Source: Notospermus geniculatus
Taxonomy: Eukaryota; Nemertea; Pilidiophora; Heteronemertea; Lineidae
Length of the DNA stretch: 64,000 nucleotides
Direction: 5' to 3'
Assembly (NCBI GenBank): GCA_002633025.1
Contig: NMRB01000044.1
Span: forward strand, 272,938-336,937
Positions within the stretch are counted from its first letter, which is position 1. Every line of letters begins with the position of its first letter. Positions 1-11,306 of this stretch are shown here, piece after piece. A program made the position numbers and the translations under genes. Below the pieces are notes generated by a model. It saw nothing but the letters and a program-made list of their open reading frames with translations, searched no databases and was not told the origin of the DNA.

Positions 1-1935
1 TATCTGAAAACCATAATTTCATATGTTCCTTCCGTAGTGTAGCGAATTCACGGCCACGCCATGAATTCCATCGGCTCACGTCATAAACGTGTAGACAAGA
101 CCACAAATAACGATGTAGTTTCAGATAGCTGGCGTAAAGAACTTGGTGCTGTAGGCGTTATCATGGCTCTTAAGTGCACCAAGGCAACCGAAGTAATCTA
201 CCAAGTGATCACGTGAGTTTTCACCCCTGGGTATCTGCATCTTTGCGACATCATGACATGCACCTGGGAAACTAACCCCTTCACAAACTATTAAGAACTG
301 ACACTTGAAACAAGTAAATGGTTTCAAAGTGGTTATTCAACCCAGTTACAAGTCGGATGAGAAGTTTGAGTTTGCCATCATCATCCTCTTAAGTACACAA
401 ACAGGTCGACCAAAGGGAAATGCTTAACATGTTCTGAAGTGATTATACTTAACTATTAGTTGCGCCTAGGGAGGTAAAATGACTTGATTATTTGCTTTAG
501 GCTATAACAACAGATTTCACCAAATCTTTGTCTTGTTTCGTCACCGTGACAAGCCCAGTCATTCATTTTACAACTCAGACGAAAGTTTTCTTCAGAAAGA
601 AAGATAATACATGCATATACTTAAAGTTTTAACGACCTATACCCGAGGACAAATTAATTTACTCTAACTTCGGAAATGCCATTTCATCATTGTCGTCATC
701 AAAACAATACGTTGGCAACCAAACCGAAAGATACAATTCATATGAAGCGGAAATAACTGTTTACAAAGTAATCTTATACCTTATGGCTAGAATTCAACAT
801 CAACATTATCGGTTTCAGCCACGAGGCTAGGAAATGCATTTGACGACCCTAGATACCAAACACCAAGATTTTTCCGGGTAAACCACAGTTGCTCTCGAGT
901 GAAGGAAACTTTCACAAAGTAGCCACTTTCAAAGCAACATGCTCAAATCTGGAAAACAAAGCTCTGGTTTAAGGCTATTCCCAGGCTTCATGTCGTGTGA
1001 TTATCCTTCGGCAAGTCTTTGGGAGACTGCAGGATCAGGTAGCTGGTAAAGAGATGCTACTCTCTTTCACAGTAACCACTGCTCGGCTGGAATGCATCAA
1101 TAGAGAGGTTAAGATCTGGTCCGACTCCGACTCCGACTCCCACTCCGAGGTGCTAAAATTCGGATTTTTTGAAGTCGGAGATAAATTTACCACCCAGGTG
1201 GGTTCTATTCGTTCTCCTGAATGAGTAGGCTGAACACCAATGCTTTGGAAAACCCCGTTGTATATGATGACGGAGTTCCCAAAAAAGAGTCCTCTGGAGT
1301 CGGAGTCGGGACTCGGAACGTTATCCTAACCTCCCTAAAACATGTATCTCTAAGAATCGAATTAAGTGACTGGGAATGGAAGTTGCATGGGATGTCGACG
1401 CTGGTATTTGACCGTGGTCTAGTTGGAAGCACACCACGGTCCATCCTGAGAACATCAGAGGTTCTTAGCGCTCGCTCCCTTCGTCACCGCACACAATGTG
1501 GTGACGGAAGGAGGAAGCATAGAACCATGATTACCTCAAGATACCGCGGTCAGACACCAGAAAGCGGAAGTTTGTTAGCGATGTACGGCTGGGCACTGGA
1601 CAAGCAAATAGAGCATGAGAGCAGAAGGATCATTGATCAAAAGAAGTTGGAAAAAATCTTATATTGGAAAAAGAACCGATATACGTGTAACGGTGGGTGA
1701 CACTGATTTCGGTAGGTCGATGGATGTACAGGCTTTTCGCTCAGGACTTTCACCTGCCGAAAAAATCCTTTCTTCCATGTTCAGAAGACGCCGCGAGAAC
1801 AGCCACAGAATAACACGCGAAAGCTTGGTATCTGTTATAGGTAAACGGCTTAGGGATAGAGAACAAAGATTCGATAGTCTGGCTGCCCGATAAAAGAAGG
1901 CGTCGACAGGAAATTCTGCTGTAAATCACACCTAC
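1..1935. other. Intron or downstream DNA of the receptor gene, no exon recognised
   Basis: I looked on the minus strand for the next receptor exon and did not find it. Several open frames occur (for example 1221-1700 plus, 159 codons), but they show no recognisable motif or splice-bounded structure, and I do not call them genes. The stretch holds a short TCCGAC-type simple repeat at 1120-1149, whose complement reappears at about 1296-1317. Confidence 0.6.
1120..1149. repeat. TCCGAC simple repeat with inverted partner at 1296-1317
   Basis: Imperfect hexamer repeat TCCGACTCCGACTCCGAC then CCACTCCGAG. A purine-strand version (GGAGTCGGAGTCGGGACTC) lies about 150 bases further on, so the two could pair as hairpin arms. 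This may be the pair of ends of a small foldback element. Confidence 0.6.
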
Positions 1936-2154
1936 CGAAACTCCAAAGAATTCCAGCTGTCCCATGATAGATTTAAACAAATCTCTCATTTTTCCATCGC
2001 TGTAGGTGAAATCCTTTAGCTTAGCTCCTCTGCTGAGGGCCTTCTGCATGGTCAGGGCTGCAGCCCAGATCGTGTCGTAGGTCTGAGCGGCGTATGGACT
2101 TCGTGGCGATGGCAGTTTGAGAGATTCGTATTTTTCTATGAAATCCTCAGTTTT
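1936..2154 (-). CDS. GABA-B receptor-like exon, end of lobe 2/return to lobe 1 (TYDTIWAAAL)
   Basis: 219 bases read as 73 codons between acceptor CTTCATTTACAG and donor GTAGGT. The peptide starts KTEDFIEKYESLKLPSPR, contains YAAQTYDTIWAAALTMQKAL and KLKDFTYSDGKM, and ends GQLEFFGVS. GABBR1/2 equivalents are TSQEFVEKL, LAYDAIWALAL, RLEDFNYNN and FEGVSG / NFFGVTG. The Asp of TYDTIW is conserved; the Glu six residues earlier that binds the GABA amino group in GABBR1 (Glu349 in GB1b) is Tyr here by gapless alignment. The following exon (expected to start with a G-x-V-x-F strand) was not found in 1-1935, so the seven-helix region should lie outside the window. Confidence 0.9.
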
Positions 2155-2301
2155 CTGTAAATGAAGATTGATTGTTTGAACGCTTTTTATTTATAGAAAC
2201 CATTCTCTGTCGGGTCTCCCCATGTGGCGAAGGAGGACCGCCTCATTCGCTGCGTTTCTCAATGTACCCTGGTGTTTTACCGTCTTCGACTTTGATACAA
2301 T

Positions 2302-2423
2302 TAGGGAGGTTTCGCAAGGGCCCGGTTAGGCCATACGACGACGTTTATCTATTGTTTGGGTATACCCACACAATAGATAAACGTCGTCGTAGGGCCTAAC
2401 CGGGCACTTGCGAAACCTCCCTA
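2302..2423. mobile_element. Foldback element (MITE-like), about 122 bp
   Basis: Nearly the whole segment is one inverted repeat: the left arm begins TAGGGAGGTTTCGCAAG and contains ACGACGACGTTTATCTATTG; the right arm is its complement, ending CTTGCGAAACCTCCCTA. The loop is only about ten bases (TTTGGGTATACC area). It sits in the intron upstream of the receptor exon at 1936-2154. No coding capacity, so it would be non-autonomous. Confidence 0.85.
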
Positions 2424-3164
2424 TTAGCATTTCTGGCGTCAACCTTTTGTGTTTCCCTATCTCCTCAATCAGCTCCAACAAAACAAGTGGGCATCCAAAC
2501 CCGATAATCAGATAATCTAGAAGAGTAGGATTGGGTTGATATCAATGATCTATACTCGATTAGGTATTCGATTAACTCGATATCCGATGTTTGTTTTTGT
2601 ACCGATAACTATCGGATGCTCTATTAGATGGACCTTTGTATTTGCTGAATGCATCGATCACACTCGAATAAGGTGGAGAGCACATCAGTCATATGAGTTT
2701 TAAAAGAGACACTTTCAGTTGTCGTCAAGCGGTGTTTACAATACCGATCTCTACATGTATATGTTCATCATTCATCGGTTACACGAAATGCTCTTTCTTA
2801 TTCAAAACTTCCCTACCGGTCAACCTCCGTTTGCTTAGACGCAAAACGCAGTTTTTCGATACCCTCATCTATCGCAGCTGTCAGCCAGTTGACCAGTAGG
2901 TGTCACTTCGGTCCAATTCAATGCCTAGCGGACCTGTTCATCGTTGATTGAGCACCAATCAGGAGAATTTTATATTGTGTTCGTCCGCTAGAACTTTGCT
3001 GCCGTCTATTGGCGATCAGCGTAGTGATTAAGACCACCTAGTTACTACGGTTGGAGGAGCTCAGGAAGTCGAAGAAACTAATCAGTTGGGATGGGGAAAA
3101 GTTGAGATAGGCATTGAGACAAGAGGCTTCGTGGTGTATGTACCCTAGAAGTCGAAGCACTTAC
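2424..3164. other. Receptor intron DNA
   Basis: Part of the intron between the exons at 3165-3355 and 1936-2154. No exon, RNA gene or repeat recognised. A micro-exon that would repair the phase mismatch of these two exons could hide here, but I could not identify one. Confidence 0.5.
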
Positions 3165-3355
3165 CAGTCCCGATGAGTCGATGGGTGTTCCCCAAGAAGG
3201 ACGTTGAGTGCATCTACAGAAAACAATCCCGACACTGCCTCAGCCAGCTGATCCACGGTACAGTTTGTATTATTACCGACGGTCCACCACTTGTCGGTGT
3301 ACTGGCCTAGGATCATCCATACGTACCGGGATCCGAATAGCCCAAGTTTGTAAGC
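3165..3355 (-). CDS. GABA-B receptor-like exon, lobe 2 (AYKLGLFGSRYVW...NCTVDQ)
   Basis: 191 bases; starts in phase 0 after acceptor ATGTTTCTAG and ends two bases into a codon at donor GTAAGT. The peptide begins AYKLGLFGSRYVWMILGQY, then TDKWWTVGN, NCTVDQLAEAVSGLFS and ends near HPSTHRD. GABBR1 equivalents are VYKERLFGKKYVW, IGWYADNW and NCTVDEMTEAVEG. The cysteine of NCTV completes the lobe-2 disulfide. The tryptophan of IGWY that packs on GABA in GABBR1 (Trp278 in GB1b) is Gln here (LGQY). The end phase does not match the next recognised exon: joining to 2154 gives TG+A, a stop. The frame would be correct with one extra base. Confidence 0.92.
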
Positions 3356-4090
3356 CTAGAAACATATGAGGGTATGTTATTGTCGTCTCCCGCCCAACAC
3401 CAACATAAGAAATCTTTAAGGAAGGGCTTGTTGTTCAAGGAGTCGCAGTCTTAATGACTTCCACTTACTTCATTGAAAAAAATGGTTTCACCATGTACCG
3501 AGTCCAATTGTTGATTTTGGAAACTTGAAGTATCATGGTGCCTAAACGCTCTCAGACAACGATTGTTGGTGAAACTACCTGTAGGCCTACAGCTTTTACA
3601 TTCTAATACAGAACTGTCGCATTGTTAATTCCATTGTTTTTTTCATCGCCAGCGCCATTTTCAGATTCATTCTTAATTGTTGGGAGACATACCGAAAAAA
3701 CACTACCGGTATCGCTATAATGCAAGCAAAGTCTTACAACATTTGAAACGAAAGCGAAGTAGAACTGTCTTTGTCAGTTTATCTGGCAAAATCACTGAGG
3801 AAGAAATGGTCTTCTTCGTAGGGATATAAAACGACATTGTTGGTAATATCCCCGAAGTAATGGAAGGAGTAATAGAATGGGGTGAGCCGATCAACAATGT
3901 GACAATTGCTGTATAGAAAATATTGGGAGATTCATAATACCATCGCATCAGACCGCGATAAGAGTTGAGGAATGAACGCCAACGGGTATCGAAATCCGAA
4001 CAAATATTTCCAGCAAACGGCGACCGTTCCCAACTCCATCGCTATGGAGATAGAGAAAGTCGTGCCCTCGAGAGGTTTTATAATCCTTAC

Positions 4091-4156
4091 CTCACAAAAC
4101 ACCTGCCTGGCTGCTGGCTCCCCGAAACTTCCGATGATGATCCGGGCGTCTTCCTC
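4091..4156 (-). CDS. GABA-B receptor-like exon, EEDARIII...QVFCE
   Basis: A short exon of 66 bases (22 codons), phase 0 at both ends, with acceptor TGTACTTTTAG and donor GTAAGG. It encodes EEDARIIIGSFGEPAARQ followed by VFCE, matching the GABBR1 signature [20 protein letters not shown]. The cysteine of VFCE is the first half of the lobe-2 disulfide. The tyrosine of LFYETE, which stacks on GABA in GABBR1 (Tyr250 in GB1b numbering), is Gly here. On the plus strand the same bases lie in a longer frame of no recognisable content, which I treat as a shadow. Confidence 0.92.
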
Positions 4157-7100
4157 CTAAAAGTACATGGAAAGCAAATAGCACGCGATGGGAGTTACGA
4201 AGAGACAACGCTGGCCTGGCGACTCTGTCAACGAAGACAACTACTTTGTAGCCTACGACAGGCAAATGGCCATCAACCAGTCACTATATCGTGCATGACC
4301 GAAACTTCCTCGTACAAGAACACAGACATTCTGTCCTTGATATTACTCCAGTAGTGATAATCAGCTCATTACATCAACCCTCTGAACTTTTTTTTGCACT
4401 CCAATGGGCCAGATAATGAGCATTTTTCTCCATCGCCGTGGGTCATATCTGGCGGAAATTATTTATTGATATTTTTACGGATCGAACTTCTTTTGCCGCA
4501 AGAAGTTGGTTTCATTAGGACGTCGCACGCCTTAGAATAGCACCTGATGAAGATGGTGTGGGGGAGAGGCGTGAAGGGCCAGGTCTAATCACGATGATTC
4601 CGATTTTTACAAGGTCCTCAAAGAGGAATAGAGAGAAGCGAGTCCCAGGTCATTCTTTAGACAATTAAGTCTAGATTTCAGGGTTGAGCAACGGAGGTTT
4701 TGTCCGTCAACATCCTAGCAGAAGCTGCACAGCCTTTCTTCCATGGCAGAAACAAGGCGCCAAATTAATTCCATACAAACGGTAGGAATTTTTCAATCTA
4801 CCACAGCCAGTGCGGTCTTCTGATCGTTTGTAATCACGTTCAAGGGAAGATTAATAAAATCTGAGTGATGCACCTCTCTGACAGATCAAACGCCTTCCGC
4901 TGAAATTAGGGTCTTGTCGGTGACACGTGGATCTTATGAAAATCCAGTTTAAAGATATTCTATCCGTTCTTGCCATCAACGACTCCGTCTTACGATGCTA
5001 CGGATGGCTTTTTCCCGAATGGACTCGGTAATAGAAAGCATTGCTAACTAATGAATGAACGATGTGAAAGTCGTTTTTACGATACTGTGACGTTTACTGA
5101 TCAAAACCTCACGAGGTTGATGACATTTTCTGCTGTTGCAGCAGAATCTTCGGTGAATCTAAGGGATGGTGGGAGTAACATGACATCCTTGTCAAATTTT
5201 CTCCCGCAAATTGCGATGACGAGTCTGTTGTTATTTCTACAGCACGGGGAAGTCAATCATGATCAGATAAAGAACAATACACTAGTATCTTTTCACAAGT
5301 TTCTGAATGCGTTACCTCCTTTCCCAACCTCAAATCAGTGTTCTCCGATGAAACAAACGTAGGAATTTGCACAGTATTCGTTGAACATATAGATTACAGA
5401 GGCTTTGTGCTGCTAAAAGAAATCTCCACGAAAGGTTGCCTTCATATTCTGAAGGCGTAAGAACATTTTATCTACCATATTAACTTCCTCTTCTTTCATC
5501 TAATCAAAGGTTACTCAAATCATGATGTTTATGTGTTGAGGTGCGCACGAAATGTCAGTTCCAATCTTCTGAACCATAAGTATGCCGATTGCTGGGAAGA
5601 AAAATGGTCTTCACAGTTATTTGAGGAGTGACTCCATGCTGGTTTTCTTAAAAGGTTTTCCAATATTTTGAGATCTTTTCAAGGTGCTTACTTCGGGGTA
5701 TGAAATCGAGAAACATCATTGGCATTGAACGCGGCATTGAACCTTTGCTCTGTATTCAACATCAATGACGCTTGGCGGACAAAGAAGTGAGAAGTCAAGT
5801 TGAAAAAGGACTGTTTAGCAGGATTCTTCGACTCTGAACAGTGGCATTTCAATAGTTACCAACTAAATGCCAAAGATCAGTCAAGCAGAAGCACACGGCA
5901 CTGATGGCACAGGAGTGGTGTGGTAATATGAAATTGCAACAAGCACACTTTACTCCGAAAATCACCCTGGCATGTGAAGATACCCCACGATGCAGATTCC
6001 TTTGTCTGTGCATAATGGAAATATAAGCTTTTTGTGCCAATATGAGCCAACGACAGTCTCAGGACGACACATTGATGCAGGGATTGTCGTTGTTTGTGCT
6101 GTATTTTGATCCGGCAGGAGCGGTACCTCGGGAGCAAAGCGAAGGATTCCTCCACATTCCTTCTTTGTCAAACTGTAAGCAGATATTCCATGCGTAGGTT
6201 GTATATCGAGTGGTGTCGGTTCGCACACCATGGGTCAAGTGAAACAATGTGTTCCCGAAAGGAGCTATCGTGTTCATGTCGCTTTCATACTTATGTACAC
6301 GATACTGTATTTTTATTTATCAAGCCAGAATAGACGCATTTGTAATGTTTATCGAACTGTTTTGTCACATGTTAAAAATTTTGCGATACGCTGACAAAGG
6401 CTACATTGTAGACATATTAAACAGATCGTGGGGGACGCTTATGCGTAGTGTGAAAAAACAGGAGTGATAATACCAGCGGAAGGAATGTGTGCATCAACAG
6501 AAGACGTATGGAAAAGAATTAAAATGTGGAACATAAAGAGGAACAATCTCTTTCTATTAATTTGTTCCTTGTCACTTTTCATTTGGGCAATTTATTGCCA
6601 TTTTTGCTGACTCAGCACTTTTTATCACCAGGCCTTTCACTGCGCGGTATGCTTTTAAAGGCCTCTGACGTATGGGCAGTAAGCTTTGAAAACCTTCGAA
6701 TGCTCGACTTGCCCGTCGGTGTCTGAACTTCGATATTCATGAACAGAAGTCATTTTTGTGGTCAGCGAACAAGTTTCGTTCAAAGTTGCATTTTCTTGTC
6801 CCATTGCTTGTGCCAATGCAGGTGACTTAGTTAAACAAGGAAACTAAAAATGAAGCTGAAGTTATGAAAAACCACTTGGGTGTTTGTACTCTTGTCAAGT
6901 TAAAGTTACATTTACATTTCATTTTGACTGTCAGTCGGTTTTCCGATTATGATGCCACGAAGAAGCATTGTAGGTAAGTGCGATACCCTGTTGTTGACAA
7001 TAGTGTCATGTGACAAGTCACATGATCATTGAGAGTATCGCATATGGCGGATAGGGATTATGATCAGCAAAAAGATAAAGCAACACGTCAAAATGATTTT

Positions 7101-7293
7101 ATCATGTCGGGTTTTTGCTTCTGTGAGTGTGTGCTATTTGGGGGATTGGAAGGAATCGTATTTCACGCATCAGAAATTTTCCGATGGAGAAATGGAAAAA
7201 TAAATGATGTCAGTAACGTTTAGCAAGCTTCTCATGGGTTTATTCCACTTCAATTCGAAGTTCTTTAAGAATAAGTCTTAAAAATCTACCTAC
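4157..7293. other. Receptor intron DNA
   Basis: Intron of about 3.1 kb between receptor exons. It holds several short open frames on both strands (for example around 5051-5362 plus and 5877-6333 both strands). None shows motifs, a domain or splice-bounded structure I can support. Confidence 0.5.
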
Positions 7294-7407
7294 CAGTAAA
7301 TCCTCCATCTTAAGTCTAAGGTCTCTTTTTTCATTGGCACGGAATGTTGGCGAAGCCATGACGGATATATTAGCACGTTCGAACACTTTCGTCATATCGC
7401 TGATTGC
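7294..7407 (-). CDS. GABA-B receptor-like exon, linker helix into lobe 2
   Basis: 114 bases, 38 codons, phase 0 at both ends; acceptor GTTATTTTGCAG, donor GTAGGT. The peptide begins AISDMTKVFERANISV and ends LRLKMEDLL. It corresponds to the GABBR1 helix and strand L-x-x-L-x-x-x-x-x-x-A-x-I-x-I followed by the stretch that leads to the D-A-R-I-I motif. The reading frame follows on from the exon ending AEMYTL and joins the next exon beginning EEDARIII. There is no methionine near its start, as expected for an internal exon. Confidence 0.88.
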
Positions 7408-8610
7408 CTGCAAAATAACGCTTTAATGTCAACTGAAAACAACGTTTACATGACTACCTTTGTTTCTGCTCTTCTGAAATTGAAACGCTAGATTACCAAT
7501 GTCTGAAGTTAAACTATTCCGAATTACCTCTCAAGTCCGGACCTGTTGGAAGTAACATCGCTACAGCAAATCATGCTCATCTTACATCACCAACTCCCGT
7601 TAAAAAAATGGTCTTCGAGCAATAACTTCGAAAATGTTTGTTCAATAAGTCTGTGATATCACGCATGAGGTTAAGTACACACTTCCATATACTCAACCGA
7701 TTGCGTTTCTCTACGGATTTTCTTGTTATTCGAAATTACAGCTACTTTACTCCGACTTTAGTCATGACATCTACAAGGAAAGATAAGACGTCAGCCACGA
7801 AGAAACCGTGTATTCGCATTACTCCTTGTGGCATTTCAACATGTTTTCAAAACTTCAACTGCTCTCATTAGTTATTCGGTTTCCCGGCTCGAATTGCGGG
7901 CAATTATGATGGAAACACGAATCCATTTCGAATCTTCGTCTCCTTTATCTATCATTACCGCTTTGATTGTATTTCATTTCGTAAAGCGTTTTTAATTTCA
8001 GGATTTTATTACCAGGCGTAGTCGGCTCTAGGAACGAAATCATCTCAATATACATCATGTACCTATCTGAGCTGCATTTAATGTTTACATTAAATTAAGC
8101 TCTCCTGCTCATCTATCTATCTAAGAATCTAGTTGATATCTCGTGTTCTGTTTCTAATAGCAGCCATCTTGTTGTTGATGTCGTGACAAAGTACGGTTTG
8201 AGAAAATTCCCACCGCTGCCGGTTGATCATCATCAGAAAATTGACCAAGGATCAAGTCGGTTCAACCTCATCGTACTCTACGCTTGAGTACATTCACTAA
8301 TGATATAGCTATAGGACAACTGGTCTATGACAGTTATTAAGTCACCTTATCTATCTCTTCGCATCTTTTAATGTAAGAGCCAGTATCACGTATCCTTTAT
8401 TGGCCATCCTACGCATGGCTAATATGACAATATTCGCCACCAACACACGAAGCCAGCCATGTACAAAGGTTTGAGCGCCAATACGTGGGAGTGAGAGGAT
8501 GTTCACATACTTTCTAACCAATTCACTAGTACTACATTTAAAAAGTACAATGAGTTTCACGATGTTCTGTTGAACAGCTGCTGCGTACAGGCAAATACCC
8601 TACACTTAAA
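7408..8610. other. Receptor intron DNA
   Basis: Part of the intron between the exons at 10831-11001 and 7294-7407. Contains a small ATCT run near 8108-8123. Nothing else recognised. Confidence 0.5.
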
Positions 8611-9013
8611 GGGCCGTATTTACGAAGCGCGATTAGGTCAACACGCGTGTAAATTCATAGTTATTCAGGTTAAGGGCCTAGAAAACCATTGTGTAGCTAC
8701 TTTGTACGCTGCTTGATCGGCAGCGTTTACCCACAGGATAACCACACTCGGTTAACATTCCTGCGTTTACGTGCAGGAGGATCGAAGAAAAGAGCTGAAT
8801 GACTCTAAACAAGGCCTGTAGGTTGTTCAAATTTTTCTTTTGTCCTCCTGCAGCTAGACAAAGGAAAGTTAACCACGGGTGATTATCCTGCGGGTAAACG
8901 CTGCCGATCAAGCAGCGTACAAGGTAGCAAAACAATGGTTTTCTAGGCCCTTAACATGAATATCTATGAATTTACACGCGTGTTGACCTAATCGCGCTTC
9001 GTAAATACGGCCC
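8611..9013. mobile_element. Long foldback element, about 403 bp
   Basis: Long terminal inverted repeats: the left end reads GGGCCGTATTTACGAAGCGC and the right end is its complement, GCGCTTCGTAAATACGGCCC. The pairing continues inward through ACACGCGTGTAAATTCATAG, GGGCCTAGAAAACCATTGT, CGCTGCTTGATCGGCAGCG and toward a CTGCAGGAGGA core, so arms of roughly 170 bases fold back around a short centre. No transposase frame; non-autonomous, inserted in a receptor intron. Confidence 0.88.
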
Positions 9014-10830
9014 GAAATGTTTTAAGCCAGTGCAGCAGTAAGTAGGCCCTATCTTGGATGACTCATAGACACATTAACATTTGAAAATCGACCCATACGA
9101 GTTGGCGGTCATAAATATTTTAGCCACAGAGGTGTTTCATCGGTTCATAAGTTTAGTTCTTTGTTCTTCAGGTTCACGGCCATGCGCCCCTCCTTGCCGA
9201 GAAAACCCTTTCCACAGTTCTCTTCTAGTACCGAATGACAGCAGCAACCCTTAGAACAGCCATGGTACACGTTACCTTGCGACCGGCAGACAATGTTCAC
9301 ACACATACTTGCAGCTCATCAAGAATTCTTTAAATCATTTATGAACCCTTCTGAGAGTCTCTCGATCGGAGACGAAGTGGTTAGTGAATGTAATGTATGT
9401 ATCAATGAATATATAACATGATCATAGACGGCGTACATCTATTCGATGCCAGTTTCGAATGATTATGGCCTTGATGAAAAAAAGATGACTCCTAAAGTTA
9501 CTTCCTGTCACCAACTCACAACATGCTTTCTGATGACATTTTATTGATTCTTTTGTATTCAACGGAAACAAGATAGATCCAGCTGTTTCCGGAAATTTAC
9601 ACTGGCAAAGAGAGCTTATTAATAGAAACAGAATAATCAGAGCAAATAAAGGTGACTTTAAGAGAACAGTAGCCTTGTAAGAGGAAACTTTTCCTGTTTC
9701 TCGTCTTCTGTTTTGAGACTAAAGCTGCGTTCTCCCAATGGAAGAATGGTAAACAGTACACCCAGGCTCGAATTCAGACCAAAGAGGAAAGCATTCTACT
9801 TCCCAGTGGTGCGAGGGGTGAGGCTTCACAAAAGAGGCCCAGGTAATGTTCCCTTGAGGTAGGCTGCTGTTGCTCCTCTTTCAATCTTCAAGCTAAGCTT
9901 GATGAAAGACGACACAGGCCGAGAGAGCAAGCGTTCTTGATGAACCAATCAGATTAATTAGGGTAGACTACAAACAGGCTTCATCTCTGACATTTTGATT
10001 GGAATCCAGTGCGTATTTTTGCCACGACTGAATGAATAACTAGACTGATGTCGATCAAGGAATCGTTCGGAGGTTGAACGTTCAACTGCACTCACTGTCC
10101 TTATGCCTCCAGCTCATCGTGGCACTACATCAACTTCCCTGGGGACATACGAATTTACAGGATACCCATCGCAGTATTGTCAGCCTGAACTTCCAGCCAT
10201 TCAATCAAAGCAGGGGGTCCAACAGATCACTCTGATTGGTTAACTTGACATCCGGGTTATTGAGTCCGGACCAAGGTCGTATACACTTGTGTTGACAGGG
10301 AATTGACTAACAATTCATTTCTGGGACGTACTCTCCCAGATTGCCGCAAACGCGAATATGATTACAGGATCTTCATTGTAAATCTCCTGGCAGTTGTGTG
10401 GAGTGCATAATGTGATACATGACCAAAATAAATGTAATAAACGATGCTAGACTGGAAAATAACAGGAAACCTTTCAGCAGTAGACAGACAATTTGTGATC
10501 TGAAAATGTGCATTTCCATCTCCGATCTCATCCCACTAAAGTACAAGTTGTCGACAAGGAATAGTCAAGTCGAAAATTCGTGAATTCTGGAGATTGACTT
10601 CTTGCTTATTGTCAAGTAACAAAACAGGATTAATCTCCGCATCGAGGTTACAATGGAAAAATCCCCGTTCTTTGCTCTTTCTGTTCAATAAAATTAACTC
10701 GGAGAAAACATTCATAAATCATCTTTTTCAAAGAAACTGACAAATGCATGGTGACGTAGACAACCGCAAACGGATTTAAGGATATGATTCTTAGCGTTAC
10801 TTTTTTGTACAGTGCAAAACGTTGACTTAC
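9014..10830. other. Receptor intron DNA
   Basis: Intron sequence on the minus strand without a recognised exon, repeat or RNA gene. Confidence 0.45.
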
Positions 10831-11001
10831 AAGTGTATACATTTCCGCATCCTCTGTGATGGTGGCTACTGTATTCCAGCCGAAATGCTGAATAAACAGC
10901 CTCCGGGCCGTGTTGTGAGAGGAGTCCGCGGCGACAAGACGGTAGAAGTCAGGATAATAGTTGGTGTTACTGAGGGCGGGTGATGTAGCGGCGAAGGAAA
11001 T
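10831..11001 (-). CDS. GABA-B receptor-like exon, SPALSN region of lobe 1
   Basis: 171 bases, 57 codons, phase 0 at both ends, with a strong acceptor (CCCCTTGTTTCAG) and donor GTAAGT. The peptide starts ISFAATSPALSN, continues YYPDFYRLVAADSSHN, then HFGWNTVATITEDAEMYTL. It aligns without gaps to GABBR1 (SPALSN, FFRTHP, GWKKIATI, EVFT). Compared with GABBR1 from memory, the serine before SPALS that contacts GABA is Thr here (Ser153 in GB1b), and the histidine of RTHP (His170) is Val. The fold-defining residues SPALSN, F-x-R and GW are kept. Intron to the next exon is about 3.4 kb. Confidence 0.93.
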
Positions 11002-11202
11002 CTGAAACAAGGGGAAAAGAATGGTTAGCATCAAATTTTACGCAGCAAAATGTGTTTGGGCTGCAGGTATTGTGCCATAGGTAGGCCTACTTCACGCCTG
11101 TTGAAAAACATCCGTCTGGAGGGTAAGTAAAAGTCGTGTTATCTAAACCTCTTCCCTCGGCTGAGGCAGGAGGTCCATCTTAACACCACAATGTGTGGAC
11201 CA

Positions 11203-11306
11203 GGGGCCTGTTTCATGACTTTAAGCTAATGGTACCTTTAACCAAATGGAAAATGCATTGAGTGAATGGCACCATTAGCTTAAAGTCACTTTTTGAAACA
11301 GGCCCC
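11203..11306. mobile_element. Foldback element with GGGGCCTGTTTCA ends, about 104 bp
   Basis: The left arm begins GGGGCCTGTTTCATGACTTT and continues AAGCTAATGGT; the right arm is ACCATTAGCTTAAAGT...TGAAACAGGCCCC. A small MITE-like hairpin about 200 bases upstream of a receptor exon, with no coding capacity. Confidence 0.85.

Noticed and set aside
3715-3948. Minus-strand frame after a TTTCTATACAG acceptor-like site, examined as a receptor exon
   Set aside because: No reading frame aligns to GABA-B receptors, and the neighbouring exons (4091-4156 and 3165-3355) join in phase without it.
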